Source of the DNA: Anaerococcus degeneri
GTDB lineage: Bacteria; Bacillota; Clostridia; Tissierellales; Peptoniphilaceae
Direction: 5' to 3'
NCBI RefSeq assembly: GCF_017874475.1
Contig: NZ_JAGGLO010000001.1
Span: 434,001-498,000, forward strand
Length of the DNA: 64,000 bases
Numbering within the stretch: position 1 is the stretch's first letter; the number at the start of each line of letters is the position of its first letter. Under the pieces are notes generated by a model that made no database searches, was not told the DNA's origin, and saw only the letters and a list, made by a program, of their open reading frames with translations. The position numbers and the translations under genes were made by a program. Shown here piece by piece: positions 19,293 through 27,543 of the stretch.

Positions 19293-19894
19293 TGGAAATC
19301 AATAAATTTACCCTAGGTCCTGTTATGACCAACACTTATATTGTCCATGAAGATGGGAGAGGATTTATAGTAGATTGTCCCTACCCATCAAGTGTGCTTG
19401 ATAAGTTTATAGAAGACAATAAAATAAAAATAGAATTTATTATATTAACTCATACACATTTTGATCATGTTACTGGTTTGAAATATTATAAAGATAGGTA
19501 TGGAGTGGATGTTTATGCTTCAGAAGACGCCAAAGAATTGGCTGAAAATCCAAATTTCAATTTAGGGTATCATATAAATAACCTTGAAGTGCCAATAGAT
19601 CATTATCTTAAGGATGAGGAAGTATTTAGTAAATATAATATTAAGGCAATAAAAACACCTGGACATACAATAGACTCTATGTCCTTTGTTTTAGGAGATG
19701 CTATTTTTACTGGAGATACCTTATTTAGGCTCTCAGTAGGAAGGACAGATTTTCCAGGTGGGTCTTTTGAAGAGATTAAAGACTCTATCATAAATAAACT
19801 GGGCAAACTAGATAGGAGTGCAAAGATTTACCCAGGTCATAATGAAAACAGCACTCTTGGATTTGAATTAGACAATAATCCATTTTTACAATAA
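19292..19894 (+). CDS. MBL-fold metallo-hydrolase, glyoxalase II-like
   Basis: A 200-residue metallo-beta-lactamase-fold protein. The metal-binding motif THTHFDHVTGLKYY lies at about residues 52-65, followed by KTPGHTIDSMSFVLGDAIFTGDTLF and the final IYPGHNENSTLGFE. These features match the YcbL/YqgX-like single-domain hydrolases, which act on S-lactoylglutathione-type thioesters or related substrates; glutathione is not expected in this organism, so the substrate is open. It sits between dtd and aspS, where Firmicutes often have this gene followed by hemZ and hisS. Both of those are missing here. Confidence 0.9.
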   Translation: MEINKFTLGPVMTNTYIVHEDGRGFIVDCPYPSSVLDKFIEDNKIKIEFIILTHTHFDHVTGLKYYKDRYGVDVYASEDAKELAENPNFNLGYHINNLEVPIDHYLKDEEVFSKYNIKAIKTPGHTIDSMSFVLGDAIFTGDTLFRLSVGRTDFPGGSFEEIKDSIINKLGKLDRSAKIYPGHNENSTLGFELDNNPFLQ

Positions 19895-19905
19895 TTGGAG
19901 GAAGT

Positions 19906-21654
19906 ATGGAATTTAAAAGAACACATATGTGTGGAAGCTTGAGAATAGAGGACTTGGGCAAAGAAGTAGTTTTAATGGGATGGGTTGCTAAAAAACGTAA
20001 CCTGGGTTCCTTGGTTTTTATCGATCTAAGAGATAAAACAGGAATAAGCCAGATTGTTATCAGGGAAGATGATAAGGATAATTACGAAAGAGCACGTCAA
20101 ATATCAGCTGAGTATGTACTTGAAGTTAAGGGAAAAGTTTTTGAAAGAGAAAGCAAGAACCCAGATATACCAACAGGTGATATTGAAATAATTGCTGATA
20201 AAATCAATATTCTCGATAAGGCAAAAACACCACCAATCTATATCAAAGATGATGATGATGTAAGTGAAAATTTAAGATTAAAATACAGGTATCTAGACAT
20301 GAGGAAACCTTCAGTGCAAAGGAATCTCAAGCTTAGGTCTGATATTGTTAGGACTATGAGAGAATATTTCTATGACAATGAATTTACTGAAGTAGAAACT
20401 CCATTTTTAACAAAACCAACTCCTGAAGGTGCGAGAGATTATTTAGTACCATCTAGAATCAATGCGGGTAAGTTCTATGCTCTTCCACAATCGCCACAAT
20501 TACTAAAACAGATTTTAATGATTGGATCCCTTGATAGGTATTTCCAAGTCGTAAAATGCTTTAGAGATGAGGACTTAAGAGCAAATAGACAACCAGAATT
20601 CACCCAGCTAGACCTTGAAATGAGCTTTTCTGACCAAGATGATGTAATAGCTATGAATGAGGGACTACTTAAAGTTCTTTTTGATACTTACACTGATTAT
20701 GATTTAAAACTACCTATCAATAGAATGGATTACAGTGAAGCTATGGAATCTTACGGATCTGATAAACCAGACTTAAGATTTGGCTACAAAATTAAAGATG
20801 TAACAGAACTTTTTGTTGATAGTGAATTTAAGGTATTTGCTGATAATACAAGCGATGGTAGGTCTGTAAGAGCTATTAACTTTACAGGACTTGAAGAAAA
20901 GTATTCTAGAAAGCAATTAGATAAATTAACTGATTTTGTAAAAGATTACGGTCTTAAAGGACTTTCTTACATTAAATTTAATGAAAGTATGCAATCATCA
21001 ATTAAAAAATTCTTAACTGATGAAGTGATAGATGGTCTTAGAGAAAAGCTAGATGCAAAAGATGGAGATCTAATCTTCCTTGCTGCTGACAAGGATAGGA
21101 CTGTTCTTGAAGGTCTAGGAGCATTGAGAGTAAAAATCGCTAAGGAAAATAATCTTTATGAAAAAGAATATGCCCTAACTTGGGTTGTGAATTTCCCAAT
21201 GTTTGAATATAGCGAAGAAGAAGATAGGTATGTAGCTCAACACCATCCATTCACAATGCCAAATGAAGAAGACATTGATTTATTATTAACAGAGCCAGAA
21301 AAGGTGAGAACTCAAGCCTATGATATTGTTATAAACGGAGATGAAATGGGTGGTGGATCTGTTAGAATTAACAATTCAGACCTACAAAAAAAGGTATTTG
21401 AAGCTTTAAAATTGACTGATGAAGATATACAAAATAAGTTCGGATTCTTTATTGAAGCTCTTCAATACGGCACACCTCCACACGCAGGACTTGCTTATGG
21501 ACTTGATAGGTTATTAATGTTATTTGCAAAAACAGATAATATTAAGGATATAATTGCTTTCCCAAAAACTCAATCTGCAACATGTCCATTAACTGAAGCA
21601 CCAGCTTTAGTGGATGATAAGGCACTTGAGGAACTTAATATAAAATTGAGGTGA
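19906..21654 (+). CDS. aspS: Aspartyl-tRNA synthetase
   Basis: A 582-residue class II synthetase charging tRNA-Asp. The N-terminal OB anticodon-binding domain covers about residues 1-105 (VLMGWVAKKRNLGSLVFIDL). Motif 2 reads FRDEDLRANRQPEFTQLDLE, and motif 3 lies near the end (GLAYGLDRLLMLF). A GAD insertion domain typical of bacterial AspRS lies between motifs 2 and 3 (about 280-410). TTGGAGGAAGT precedes the ATG. hisS, the usual neighbour, is absent. Whether it also charges tRNA-Asn depends on an asnS or gatCAB elsewhere, which cannot be seen here. Confidence 0.96.
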   Translation: MEFKRTHMCGSLRIEDLGKEVVLMGWVAKKRNLGSLVFIDLRDKTGISQIVIREDDKDNYERARQISAEYVLEVKGKVFERESKNPDIPTGDIEIIADKINILDKAKTPPIYIKDDDDVSENLRLKYRYLDMRKPSVQRNLKLRSDIVRTMREYFYDNEFTEVETPFLTKPTPEGARDYLVPSRINAGKFYALPQSPQLLKQILMIGSLDRYFQVVKCFRDEDLRANRQPEFTQLDLEMSFSDQDDVIAMNEGLLKVLFDTYTDYDLKLPINRMDYSEAMESYGSDKPDLRFGYKIKDVTELFVDSEFKVFADNTSDGRSVRAINFTGLEEKYSRKQLDKLTDFVKDYGLKGLSYIKFNESMQSSIKKFLTDEVIDGLREKLDAKDGDLIFLAADKDRTVLEGLGALRVKIAKENNLYEKEYALTWVVNFPMFEYSEEEDRYVAQHHPFTMPNEEDIDLLLTEPEKVRTQAYDIVINGDEMGGGSVRINNSDLQKKVFEALKLTDEDIQNKFGFFIEALQYGTPPHAGLAYGLDRLLMLFAKTDNIKDIIAFPKTQSATCPLTEAPALVDDKALEELNIKLR

Positions 21655-21662
21655 ATTGATTA

Positions 21663-22079
21663 ATGGCAATGACTAAAGAAGGTCTAGTCCTTGAAAATAA
21701 CAATGGAAATTTAAAAATAAAGGTGGACCGAAATGCAGCATGTGGATCATGTGCTGCAAGCGGTTCTTGTGCAGAAAGAAAAACAACAATAATAGAAATT
21801 TTTTCTGCCGATGACATAAATAAAGGAGACAAGGTCATCTTAGAAAGCGATGCCGATGAAATTAGTAAAATTTCTGCCCTTGTTTATGTAGTTCCAGTTA
21901 TTTTAGTAATGATAGGTGCACTAGTGCCATCATTTTTATTAAAAAACTCTGGATATGATACTAACCTAATAAGTTTAGGCTCGGTTATATTGATGCTTGT
22001 TTTATCAGTCCTATATATAAAAAGACTTGATAAGGGAGCAAAAAAAGAAAATCTTATGAAGGTTAGAAAAATTTATTAA
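21663..22079 (+). CDS. RseC/MucC-family (SoxR-reducing) membrane protein
   Basis: A 138-residue protein with an N-terminal domain carrying three closely spaced cysteines (C27, C30, C36 in AACGSCAASGSC), then two membrane helices at about 76-97 and 103-121 and a basic C-terminal tail. This layout is the RseC/MucC family, which in E. coli modulates sigma-E signalling and SoxR reduction. In Clostridia the family is usually tied to redox or Rnf-type electron transfer, so a metal or iron-sulfur site is plausible. Here it stands between aspS and der with GAGGTG as ribosome binding site. Its role in this organism is unknown. Confidence 0.78.
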   Translation: MAMTKEGLVLENNNGNLKIKVDRNAACGSCAASGSCAERKTTIIEIFSADDINKGDKVILESDADEISKISALVYVVPVILVMIGALVPSFLLKNSGYDTNLISLGSVILMLVLSVLYIKRLDKGAKKENLMKVRKIY

Positions 22080-22113
22080 AAGATAGTAATCAATAATTAA
22101 ATTGGAGGGGAAA

Positions 22114-23433
22114 ATGGCTTTACCAATAGTAACCCTAGTAGGCAGAACAAATGTAGGTAAATCTACATTATTTAACCGCCTAGTTGGAAAAAGAAAATCA
22201 ATAACAGAAGATGTATCAGGTGTAACAAGGGATAGAATAGTTGATAAGGCTGAATGGCAAAACAATGAGTTTTTACTTGTTGATACTGGCGGTATTGATA
22301 TATCTAGCAAGGACATGATGAATGTTGAAATAAGGGGTCAGGTAGAAAAAGCCCTCCTTGAAACTGACCTAATCCTATTTGTAGTTGACGGTAAAGAGGG
22401 TGTAAATCCTCATGATGTTGATATAGCAAATGAGATTAGAAAATACAATAAACCTGTAATTATAGTTGCAAATAAGGTTGATAATATGAAAACTCCAGAT
22501 GACCTCTACGATTTTTATTCATTTGGATTTGACAACCTTATTATGATTTCAGCTGAACAGGCTAAGGGGCTTGGTGACCTCCTAGATGCGGTTATTTCAT
22601 TTATAGATTTTTCCAAATATGAAAACTTAGAAGACGAAACTAGGATTGCAATCATAGGCAAACCTAATGCCGGTAAGTCTTCTTTAGTAAATCTCTTACT
22701 AAATGAAGATAGAATGATTGTAACCGATATAGCAGGAACAACTCGTGATGCAGTTGATTCTTACTGGACCTACAATGATCACAACTATGTTTTAATCGAT
22801 ACAGCAGGTCTTAGGAGAAAATCAAAAGTAAAGGAAAATATTGAATATTACGCCAACCAAAGGACTTTCGATGCTGTAGATAGTGCAGAAATTTGTTTGT
22901 TTTTAATCGATGCAACAGTTGGTGTCACAGAACAAGATGCAAAGATAGCTGGTTATGCCCATAACAATAAAAAAGCGATGATAATTGCTGTAAATAAGTG
23001 GGACTTAGTTGAAAAAGATACTAATACCATGGCTCAAATGGAAAAAGAAATAAGAAACGCCTTATCTTTTGCCCTCTATGCTCCAATAGTGTTTATCTCA
23101 GTAAAAGATAATGCTAGGATAGATACCCTACTAGATATGATAGAGGTTGTTGACAATAATTATAGAATGAGGATTAAGACAGGAGTTTTAAATACAATTC
23201 TTCAAGACGCTATGTTATTAAATCAGCCTCCACAGGATAAGGGCAAGAGATTAAAAATTTACTATATGAGCCAAGTTGGAACATGCCCACCAAAATTCAT
23301 CTTATCAATAAATGATAGAGAATTATTGCACTTTTCATATACTAGATATTTAGAAAATCAAATCAGGCAAAACTACTCACTTGTAGGAGTACCATTTAGC
23401 TTCGTATTTAAGGAGCGAGGGGATAAAAAATGA
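22114..23433 (+). CDS. der: Ribosome biogenesis GTPase Der (EngA)
   Basis: A 439-residue essential GTPase with two tandem G domains that helps mature the 50S subunit. The first domain has GRTNVGKSTLFNRL, DTGGI and ANKVDN; the second has GKPNAGKSSLVNLLL, DTAGLRRKSKVKENIEYY and VNKWDL. A C-terminal KH-like domain starts near residue 350. I use ATG 22114, which has GGAGGGG just upstream; an in-frame TTG at 22102 would include that ribosome binding site in the coding sequence. The stop overlaps plsY by 4 bases. Confidence 0.96.
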   Translation: MALPIVTLVGRTNVGKSTLFNRLVGKRKSITEDVSGVTRDRIVDKAEWQNNEFLLVDTGGIDISSKDMMNVEIRGQVEKALLETDLILFVVDGKEGVNPHDVDIANEIRKYNKPVIIVANKVDNMKTPDDLYDFYSFGFDNLIMISAEQAKGLGDLLDAVISFIDFSKYENLEDETRIAIIGKPNAGKSSLVNLLLNEDRMIVTDIAGTTRDAVDSYWTYNDHNYVLIDTAGLRRKSKVKENIEYYANQRTFDAVDSAEICLFLIDATVGVTEQDAKIAGYAHNNKKAMIIAVNKWDLVEKDTNTMAQMEKEIRNALSFALYAPIVFISVKDNARIDTLLDMIEVVDNNYRMRIKTGVLNTILQDAMLLNQPPQDKGKRLKIYYMSQVGTCPPKFILSINDRELLHFSYTRYLENQIRQNYSLVGVPFSFVFKERGDKK

Positions 23434-24008
23434 TTTTTTTTATAATTGCTCTTTTGTCTTATGTATTAGGAAGCCTACCTTTTGGATACTTTATCGGTAA
23501 GTATATTTACAAAAAAGATATTAGATCTATGGGATCAGGCAACATTGGAACAACCAATGCCTTAAGAAATTTTGGTAAAACCGCTGGGCTAATCACATTC
23601 CTTTTAGATGCCTTAAAAGGTGCTGTGGCTGCTTATATAGGTGGGAAAATAGCTGGTGAAAACGGAATGTATCTAGCTATGTTCTTTGTTGTTTTGGGAC
23701 ATATGTATAGTTTTCTTCTTAATTTTAAGGCTGGAAAGGGCATAGCAACAGTATTTGGCGCTTTAGTATACATTAAACCGATTTTCGCACTTTGTATGTT
23801 TGGCGTGTTTTTTATAATAGTATTGCTATCAAGAATGGTATCTCTAGGCTCTATTAGTGTTTGCCTTGTTGCAATATTTGCCAGCCTTTATAAATATGGT
23901 TTTAATTATTTTAGTCTTAGTCTATCAATCATTGCGATTATTATAGTTGTAAAACACAAAGAAAATATAAAAAGAATCATGGAAGGCAAAGAAAATAAAT
24001 TATTTTAG
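23430..24008 (+). CDS. plsY: Glycerol-3-phosphate acyltransferase PlsY
   Basis: A 192-residue integral membrane enzyme that transfers an acyl group from acyl-phosphate to glycerol 3-phosphate, the first step of phospholipid synthesis. The phosphate-binding motif GSGNIGTTNALRNFGKTAG is at about residues 36-54, and GHMYSFLLNFKAGKGIAT near 90-107 is the second conserved loop. Five or more hydrophobic helices are visible. It overlaps der and precedes gpsA, whose product makes its substrate, glycerol 3-phosphate; the der-plsY-gpsA order is standard in Firmicutes. Confidence 0.96.
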   Translation: MIFFIIALLSYVLGSLPFGYFIGKYIYKKDIRSMGSGNIGTTNALRNFGKTAGLITFLLDALKGAVAAYIGGKIAGENGMYLAMFFVVLGHMYSFLLNFKAGKGIATVFGALVYIKPIFALCMFGVFFIIVLLSRMVSLGSISVCLVAIFASLYKYGFNYFSLSLSIIAIIIVVKHKENIKRIMEGKENKLF

Positions 24009-24016
24009 GGGAAAAG

Positions 24017-25000
24017 ATGACGATTTCTATACTAGGAGCTGGATCTTGGTCGACAGCAATAGCAGATTTGTTGGCTGAGAAGGAAGATGTTCTCATTTAT
24101 GCCAGAGATGAGCAAGTTGTATCGACAATCAATAATGACCATTTAAATATAAAATATTTTCCAAACAATAAATTAAAAAATAATATAAAAGCTACCAGCA
24201 ATCTTAAAGAGATATTTAAAAATAAATATATTGTCAACGGAATACCAACCCAGCAAATTAGGAATGTTTTAAAACAATGTGAAGGTGTACTAAGCGATGA
24301 GCATATAATAATAAACCTATCAAAGGGTTTGGAACTTTTTAGTCATAAAAGAATTTCTGAAATATTTAAAGATTTTAATCCAAATATTTCTTTTGTAGCC
24401 CTTAGTGGACCATCTCACGCTGAAGAAGTTATAAACAAGATGCCTACTACAATTGTATCTGCGAGTGAGGATATAAGTATTGCTGAAGAAGTTCAAATGC
24501 TTTTTGTTAGAGATTATTTCAGAGTTTATTCTTCAAATGATTTAATTGGAGTAGAACTTGGCGGAGCAATTAAAAATATTTTAGCTTTTGGAATTGGTAT
24601 GGCTCAAGGACTAGGTTATGGCGATAATGCTAAAGCTGCCCTTATGACAAGAGGAATTCACGAAATGAGTAAGTTTGCATGTGAATTTGGTGCAGAGTTT
24701 AAAACTATAAATGGTCTTGCTGGTGTTGGTGACTTGATTGTTACTGCCACAAGCGCTCATTCAAGAAATAACAGGGCAGGTATTCTAGTTGGTCAAGGCC
24801 TTAGCCTCGAGGAACTCAATGATAAAATAAAAATGGTTGTAGAGGGTATTCCAACAACAAAGTCAGTTTATGAACTTGCCAAGGAAAAAAACATTGACCT
24901 ACCTATAACAAACGAAATATATCAAGTGCTTTTTAATAACAAGGATTGCAATGAGTCTGTAAGAGATTTAATGATGAGAGAAATAAAAAGCGAATTTTAA
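24017..25000 (+). CDS. gpsA: NAD(P)-dependent glycerol-3-phosphate dehydrogenase
   Basis: A 327-residue dehydrogenase reducing dihydroxyacetone phosphate to glycerol 3-phosphate. The Rossmann motif is ILGAGSWSTAIADLLA, with Ser where many homologues have Gly after Trp. Other signatures are NLSKGLE, LSGPSHAEEV, the catalytic Lys in LGGAIKNILAFGIGMAQGLGYGDN and NGLAGVGDLIVTATSAHSRN. GGGGAAAAG precedes the ATG. Together with plsY upstream it supplies the lysophosphatidate branch. It ends the long + strand operon; a strong promoter for sepF follows. Confidence 0.95.
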   Translation: MTISILGAGSWSTAIADLLAEKEDVLIYARDEQVVSTINNDHLNIKYFPNNKLKNNIKATSNLKEIFKNKYIVNGIPTQQIRNVLKQCEGVLSDEHIIINLSKGLELFSHKRISEIFKDFNPNISFVALSGPSHAEEVINKMPTTIVSASEDISIAEEVQMLFVRDYFRVYSSNDLIGVELGGAIKNILAFGIGMAQGLGYGDNAKAALMTRGIHEMSKFACEFGAEFKTINGLAGVGDLIVTATSAHSRNNRAGILVGQGLSLEELNDKIKMVVEGIPTTKSVYELAKEKNIDLPITNEIYQVLFNNKDCNESVRDLMMREIKSEF

Positions 25001-25003
25001 ATT

Positions 25004-25032
25004 TTTACATTATAATCGTTTTAGTATATAAT
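25004..25032 (+). promoter_or_regulatory. Strong sigma-A promoter for sepF
   Basis: The -35 is TTTACA (25004-25009) and the -10 is a consensus TATAAT (25027-25032), with a spacer of exactly 17 bases. It starts 3 bases after the gpsA stop and lies 32 bases before the sepF ATG. Confidence 0.78.
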
Positions 25033-25064
25033 AAGAGTAGATAAAACTAGCAAAGGATGAAAAA

Positions 25065-25634
25065 ATGTTTGACAAATTTAAAGAATTCATTGGTATCGAT
25101 GATAATTATGACGATTACGACGATGATCAAATGTATTATGATGATGAAGATGATAAGCTAGAAGAAAGTAGACCTAGAACAACTTATAGCGACTTATTAG
25201 ATGATAGCAAGGATAATACCTATGCTGACGATTCATTTAAATCAAGCAAATCAAGTTTTTCTTATGATTATTCATTCGGCAATTCATTTAAAACTAGTAA
25301 TACTGAAGACAAGGTAGTTAGCATTAATAGTAGTAGTAGCTTTACCAGGAGTAGCAATATGAGAATATCTATACAAGAACCTTTAGACTATGATAATGAT
25401 GGACCAGTTGTTATAGAGGAAATCCTTAAAAATAGAGTTGTAGTATTAAATCTAGAAATGGTTGATAATGACCTAAGAATGAGAATATTCGACTTTGTAA
25501 GTGGTGCAGTTTACGCACTTAAAGGAAATATGAGAAAAGTTACAAAGGGAATCTTTGTGATAACACCAAATGGCGTTGAAATTGATTCTTATGTAGCAGA
25601 TCAAATTTCAGAAGGAAATTATAACCAACTATAG
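25065..25634 (+). CDS. sepF: Cell division protein SepF
   Basis: A 189-residue FtsZ-binding division protein. The N-terminus MFDKFKEFIGI is the short amphipathic membrane-binding helix seen in SepF. It is followed by a long, very acidic, Asp/Tyr-rich linker (about residues 12-50) and a Ser-rich stretch to about 105. The C-terminal DUF552 core, about 106-185, has RVVVLNLEMVDNDLRMRIFDF and GAVYALKGNMRKVTKGIFVITP, where family members bind FtsZ and dimerise. It has its own promoter and is followed by a terminator and ylmH, keeping the ylmF-ylmH division-cluster order. Confidence 0.9.
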   Translation: MFDKFKEFIGIDDNYDDYDDDQMYYDDEDDKLEESRPRTTYSDLLDDSKDNTYADDSFKSSKSSFSYDYSFGNSFKTSNTEDKVVSINSSSSFTRSSNMRISIQEPLDYDNDGPVVIEEILKNRVVVLNLEMVDNDLRMRIFDFVSGAVYALKGNMRKVTKGIFVITPNGVEIDSYVADQISEGNYNQL

Positions 25635-25661
25635 ATCGATTAAGTTCGATCTTTTGTTTTT
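25633..25661 (+). terminator. Terminator between sepF and ylmH
   Basis: AGATCGA (25633-25639) pairs with TCGATCT (25646-25652) across 6 bases, followed by TTTTGTTTTT. The left arm begins in the sepF stop codon and the T run touches the ylmH ATG at 25662. Confidence 0.7.
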
Positions 25662-26429
25662 ATGGCATTAGAATATAATTTAGATCACATACGTGACAAA
25701 CAGAAAAAAACAAATATTAGAAAAGCCTTATCTATTTTAGAGAAGGCTTTTTATAAGAAAATAGAAACTCGAAGTTTCTTTTTAGATCCTTTTGAACAAA
25801 AAACTTTGGCTGAAATTGCTAATAAAAATTCGATTGATATTTACTTTCTGGGTGGAAACCATGATTCTGAAAGAAAAATTTTTGTAGCAAACTATTATTA
25901 TCAGCCACTATATGAACCTAATTATATTAGTGTTCTAGAATTCGGTGCTAAAGATATTAGCCATCCAGATGTTTTAGGCGCACTTTTAAACCTAGGGATT
26001 GATAGGAATGATATTGGAGATATTTCTATTCTTGATGGAAAAGTTGAATTTGCAGTTAGTGTTGACCAGGCAAGTTTTATAGAATTTAACCTAACAAAAA
26101 TTAAAAATGAAAGTGTAAATCTTAAAGTTAAGGAAGATGCACAGCTAGATTTGATTAAACCTAAATACGAAGACTATACTGGGTTTGTATCAAGTTTAAG
26201 GCTTGATAACCTGCTTAGCTTATTTTTATCAACATCAAGAACTAAGGCTAGGGAAATCGTAAAGGCGAGACTTGTTAAGGTAGATTTTCAAATCATAGAA
26301 GACCCATCTTACCAAGTTGATGAAGGATGCCTAATCTCTGTCAGAAGGTTTGGAAGATTTGTTTTTGATAGTATTGATGGTTACAGCAAAAAAGGTAATT
26401 ATCACATAAAGTATAGGAAAGTAAAATGA
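25662..26429 (+). CDS. ylmH: YlmH-like S4-domain RNA-binding protein
   Basis: A 255-residue protein with an N-terminal alpha/beta part (about 1-175) and a C-terminal S4 domain (about 180-245; RLDNLLSLFLSTSRTKAREIV). YlmH homologues bind stalled 50S-peptidyl-tRNA complexes and take part in ribosome-associated quality control; the gene is linked to sepF in Firmicutes. The ATG at 25662 directly follows the T run of the sepF terminator, with no Shine-Dalgarno sequence visible, so how it is translated is unclear. Its end overlaps lspA by 4 bases. Confidence 0.88.
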   Translation: MALEYNLDHIRDKQKKTNIRKALSILEKAFYKKIETRSFFLDPFEQKTLAEIANKNSIDIYFLGGNHDSERKIFVANYYYQPLYEPNYISVLEFGAKDISHPDVLGALLNLGIDRNDIGDISILDGKVEFAVSVDQASFIEFNLTKIKNESVNLKVKEDAQLDLIKPKYEDYTGFVSSLRLDNLLSLFLSTSRTKAREIVKARLVKVDFQIIEDPSYQVDEGCLISVRRFGRFVFDSIDGYSKKGNYHIKYRKVK

Positions 26430-26866
26430 TATATATAATAATTATTATCTTAGGACTTGTCTTAGACAGGCTTAGTAAGATATACGCAGTTAATAATTTC
26501 ATAGAAAACCCAATAGAAGGCCCTTTCATCAACCTAACATACTTAGAAAATAGGGGAGCCGCTTTTGGAATTTTGCAGGATAAAAGAATTTTCTTTTTAA
26601 TAATAACTATAGCTATTGTTTGTTATTTGTTATATTATTTTTACAAATCCTATAAGACAAATCCTGTAATTTTGAATGTAAGCTTAGCTTTGATTATTTC
26701 AGGAGCTTTGGGTAACTTTTACGACAGGTTTGTAAATGGTTTTGTAGTAGACTTTTTAGAATTTTCATTTTTCTCATTTCCTGTTTTCAATGTTGCAGAT
26801 ATTTTTGTTACATTAGGATGCGGATTAATGATTATATATATAATTTTTATCCATGAAGATAAATAA
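26426..26866 (+). CDS. lspA: Lipoprotein signal peptidase (signal peptidase II)
   Basis: A 146-residue four-helix membrane aspartic protease that removes signal peptides from diacylglyceryl-modified prolipoproteins. The conserved blocks are LVLDRLSKIYAV, LENRGAAFGIL, the first catalytic Asp in GALGNFYDRFVNGFVVDFLEF and the second in FNVADIFVTLG. This is a standard length. AGGAAAG upstream of the ATG serves as ribosome binding site within the end of ylmH. It overlaps ung by 14 bases. In many Firmicutes lspA is followed by rluD; here ung takes that place. Confidence 0.95.
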   Translation: MIYIIIIILGLVLDRLSKIYAVNNFIENPIEGPFINLTYLENRGAAFGILQDKRIFFLIITIAIVCYLLYYFYKSYKTNPVILNVSLALIISGALGNFYDRFVNGFVVDFLEFSFFSFPVFNVADIFVTLGCGLMIIYIIFIHEDK

Positions 26867-27524
26867 CGATTGGGACCTTATATTAAAAGAAGAATTTGAA
26901 AAAGAATATTTCAAAAAAATCTTTTCTTTTTTAGATAAGGCCTATAATGAAAAAAATATTTATCCACCTAGAGAAGAGATTTTTAAAGCCTTAGAACTTT
27001 CTTCATATCAAAATACAAAAGTTGTTATACTTGGCCAAGACCCATATTACAATTATGGTCAAGCTCAAGGTCTTTCCTTTTCTGTAAATGAAGGAGTCAA
27101 GCTTCCACCTTCTTTAAGAAATATTTATAAGGAAATGGAATCCGACCTTGATATTAAGCCAGCTAACACCGGGTCATTAGTTTCTTGGGCAAAACAAGGT
27201 GTGTTATTACTTAATGCTAGCCTTACTGTAGAAGAAAAAAATCCAAATTCCCATAAATCTATTGGTTGGCAAATTTTTACGGATAAGATTATTAGTTCAC
27301 TTAATGAAAGGCAAGAGCCCCTAGTGTTTATTTTATGGGGGAACTTTGCAAGAAGTAAAAAATCTTTAATTACTAACAAAAGACATATGATAATAGAATC
27401 AGCTCATCCTTCACCATTGTCGGCTAGGCATGGATTTTTTGGAACAAAACCATTTTCAAAAACTAATGAATTTTTAAAGAAAAATAATATCAAAGAGATA
27501 GATTGGAAAATAGAGAATCAATAG
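26853..27524 (+). CDS. ung: Uracil-DNA glycosylase
   Basis: A 223-residue family 1 glycosylase that removes uracil from DNA. The catalytic motif GQDPYYNYGQAQGLSFSV is at about residues 59-76 with the active Asp, and the minor-groove loop is HPSPLSARHGFFG near 185-197; LLLNASLTVE is also typical. The start ATG is inside lspA and has no clear ribosome binding site. The 3' end overlaps the convergent yprB-like gene by 7 bases, and both ends lie in a shared hairpin. Confidence 0.96.
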   Translation: MKINNDWDLILKEEFEKEYFKKIFSFLDKAYNEKNIYPPREEIFKALELSSYQNTKVVILGQDPYYNYGQAQGLSFSVNEGVKLPPSLRNIYKEMESDLDIKPANTGSLVSWAKQGVLLLNASLTVEEKNPNSHKSIGWQIFTDKIISSLNERQEPLVFILWGNFARSKKSLITNKRHMIIESAHPSPLSARHGFFGTKPFSKTNEFLKKNNIKEIDWKIENQ

Positions 27525-27543
27525 TGATTCTCTATTATTTTTT
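27509..27543. terminator. Bidirectional terminator formed by two gene ends
   Basis: A perfect 12-bp stem, AATAGAGAATCA (27509-27520) and TGATTCTCTATT (27525-27536), loop ATAG, with TATTTTTTT on the right. The ung TAG stop falls in the loop, and the yprB-like TGA stop (complement) falls in the left arm. It can end transcription of both convergent genes; the poly-T is best on the + strand. Confidence 0.78.

Noticed and set aside
22102-22113. A longer der starting at TTG
   Set aside because: That stretch contains the GGAGGGG ribosome binding site for the ATG at 22114, which gives the normal Der N-terminus.
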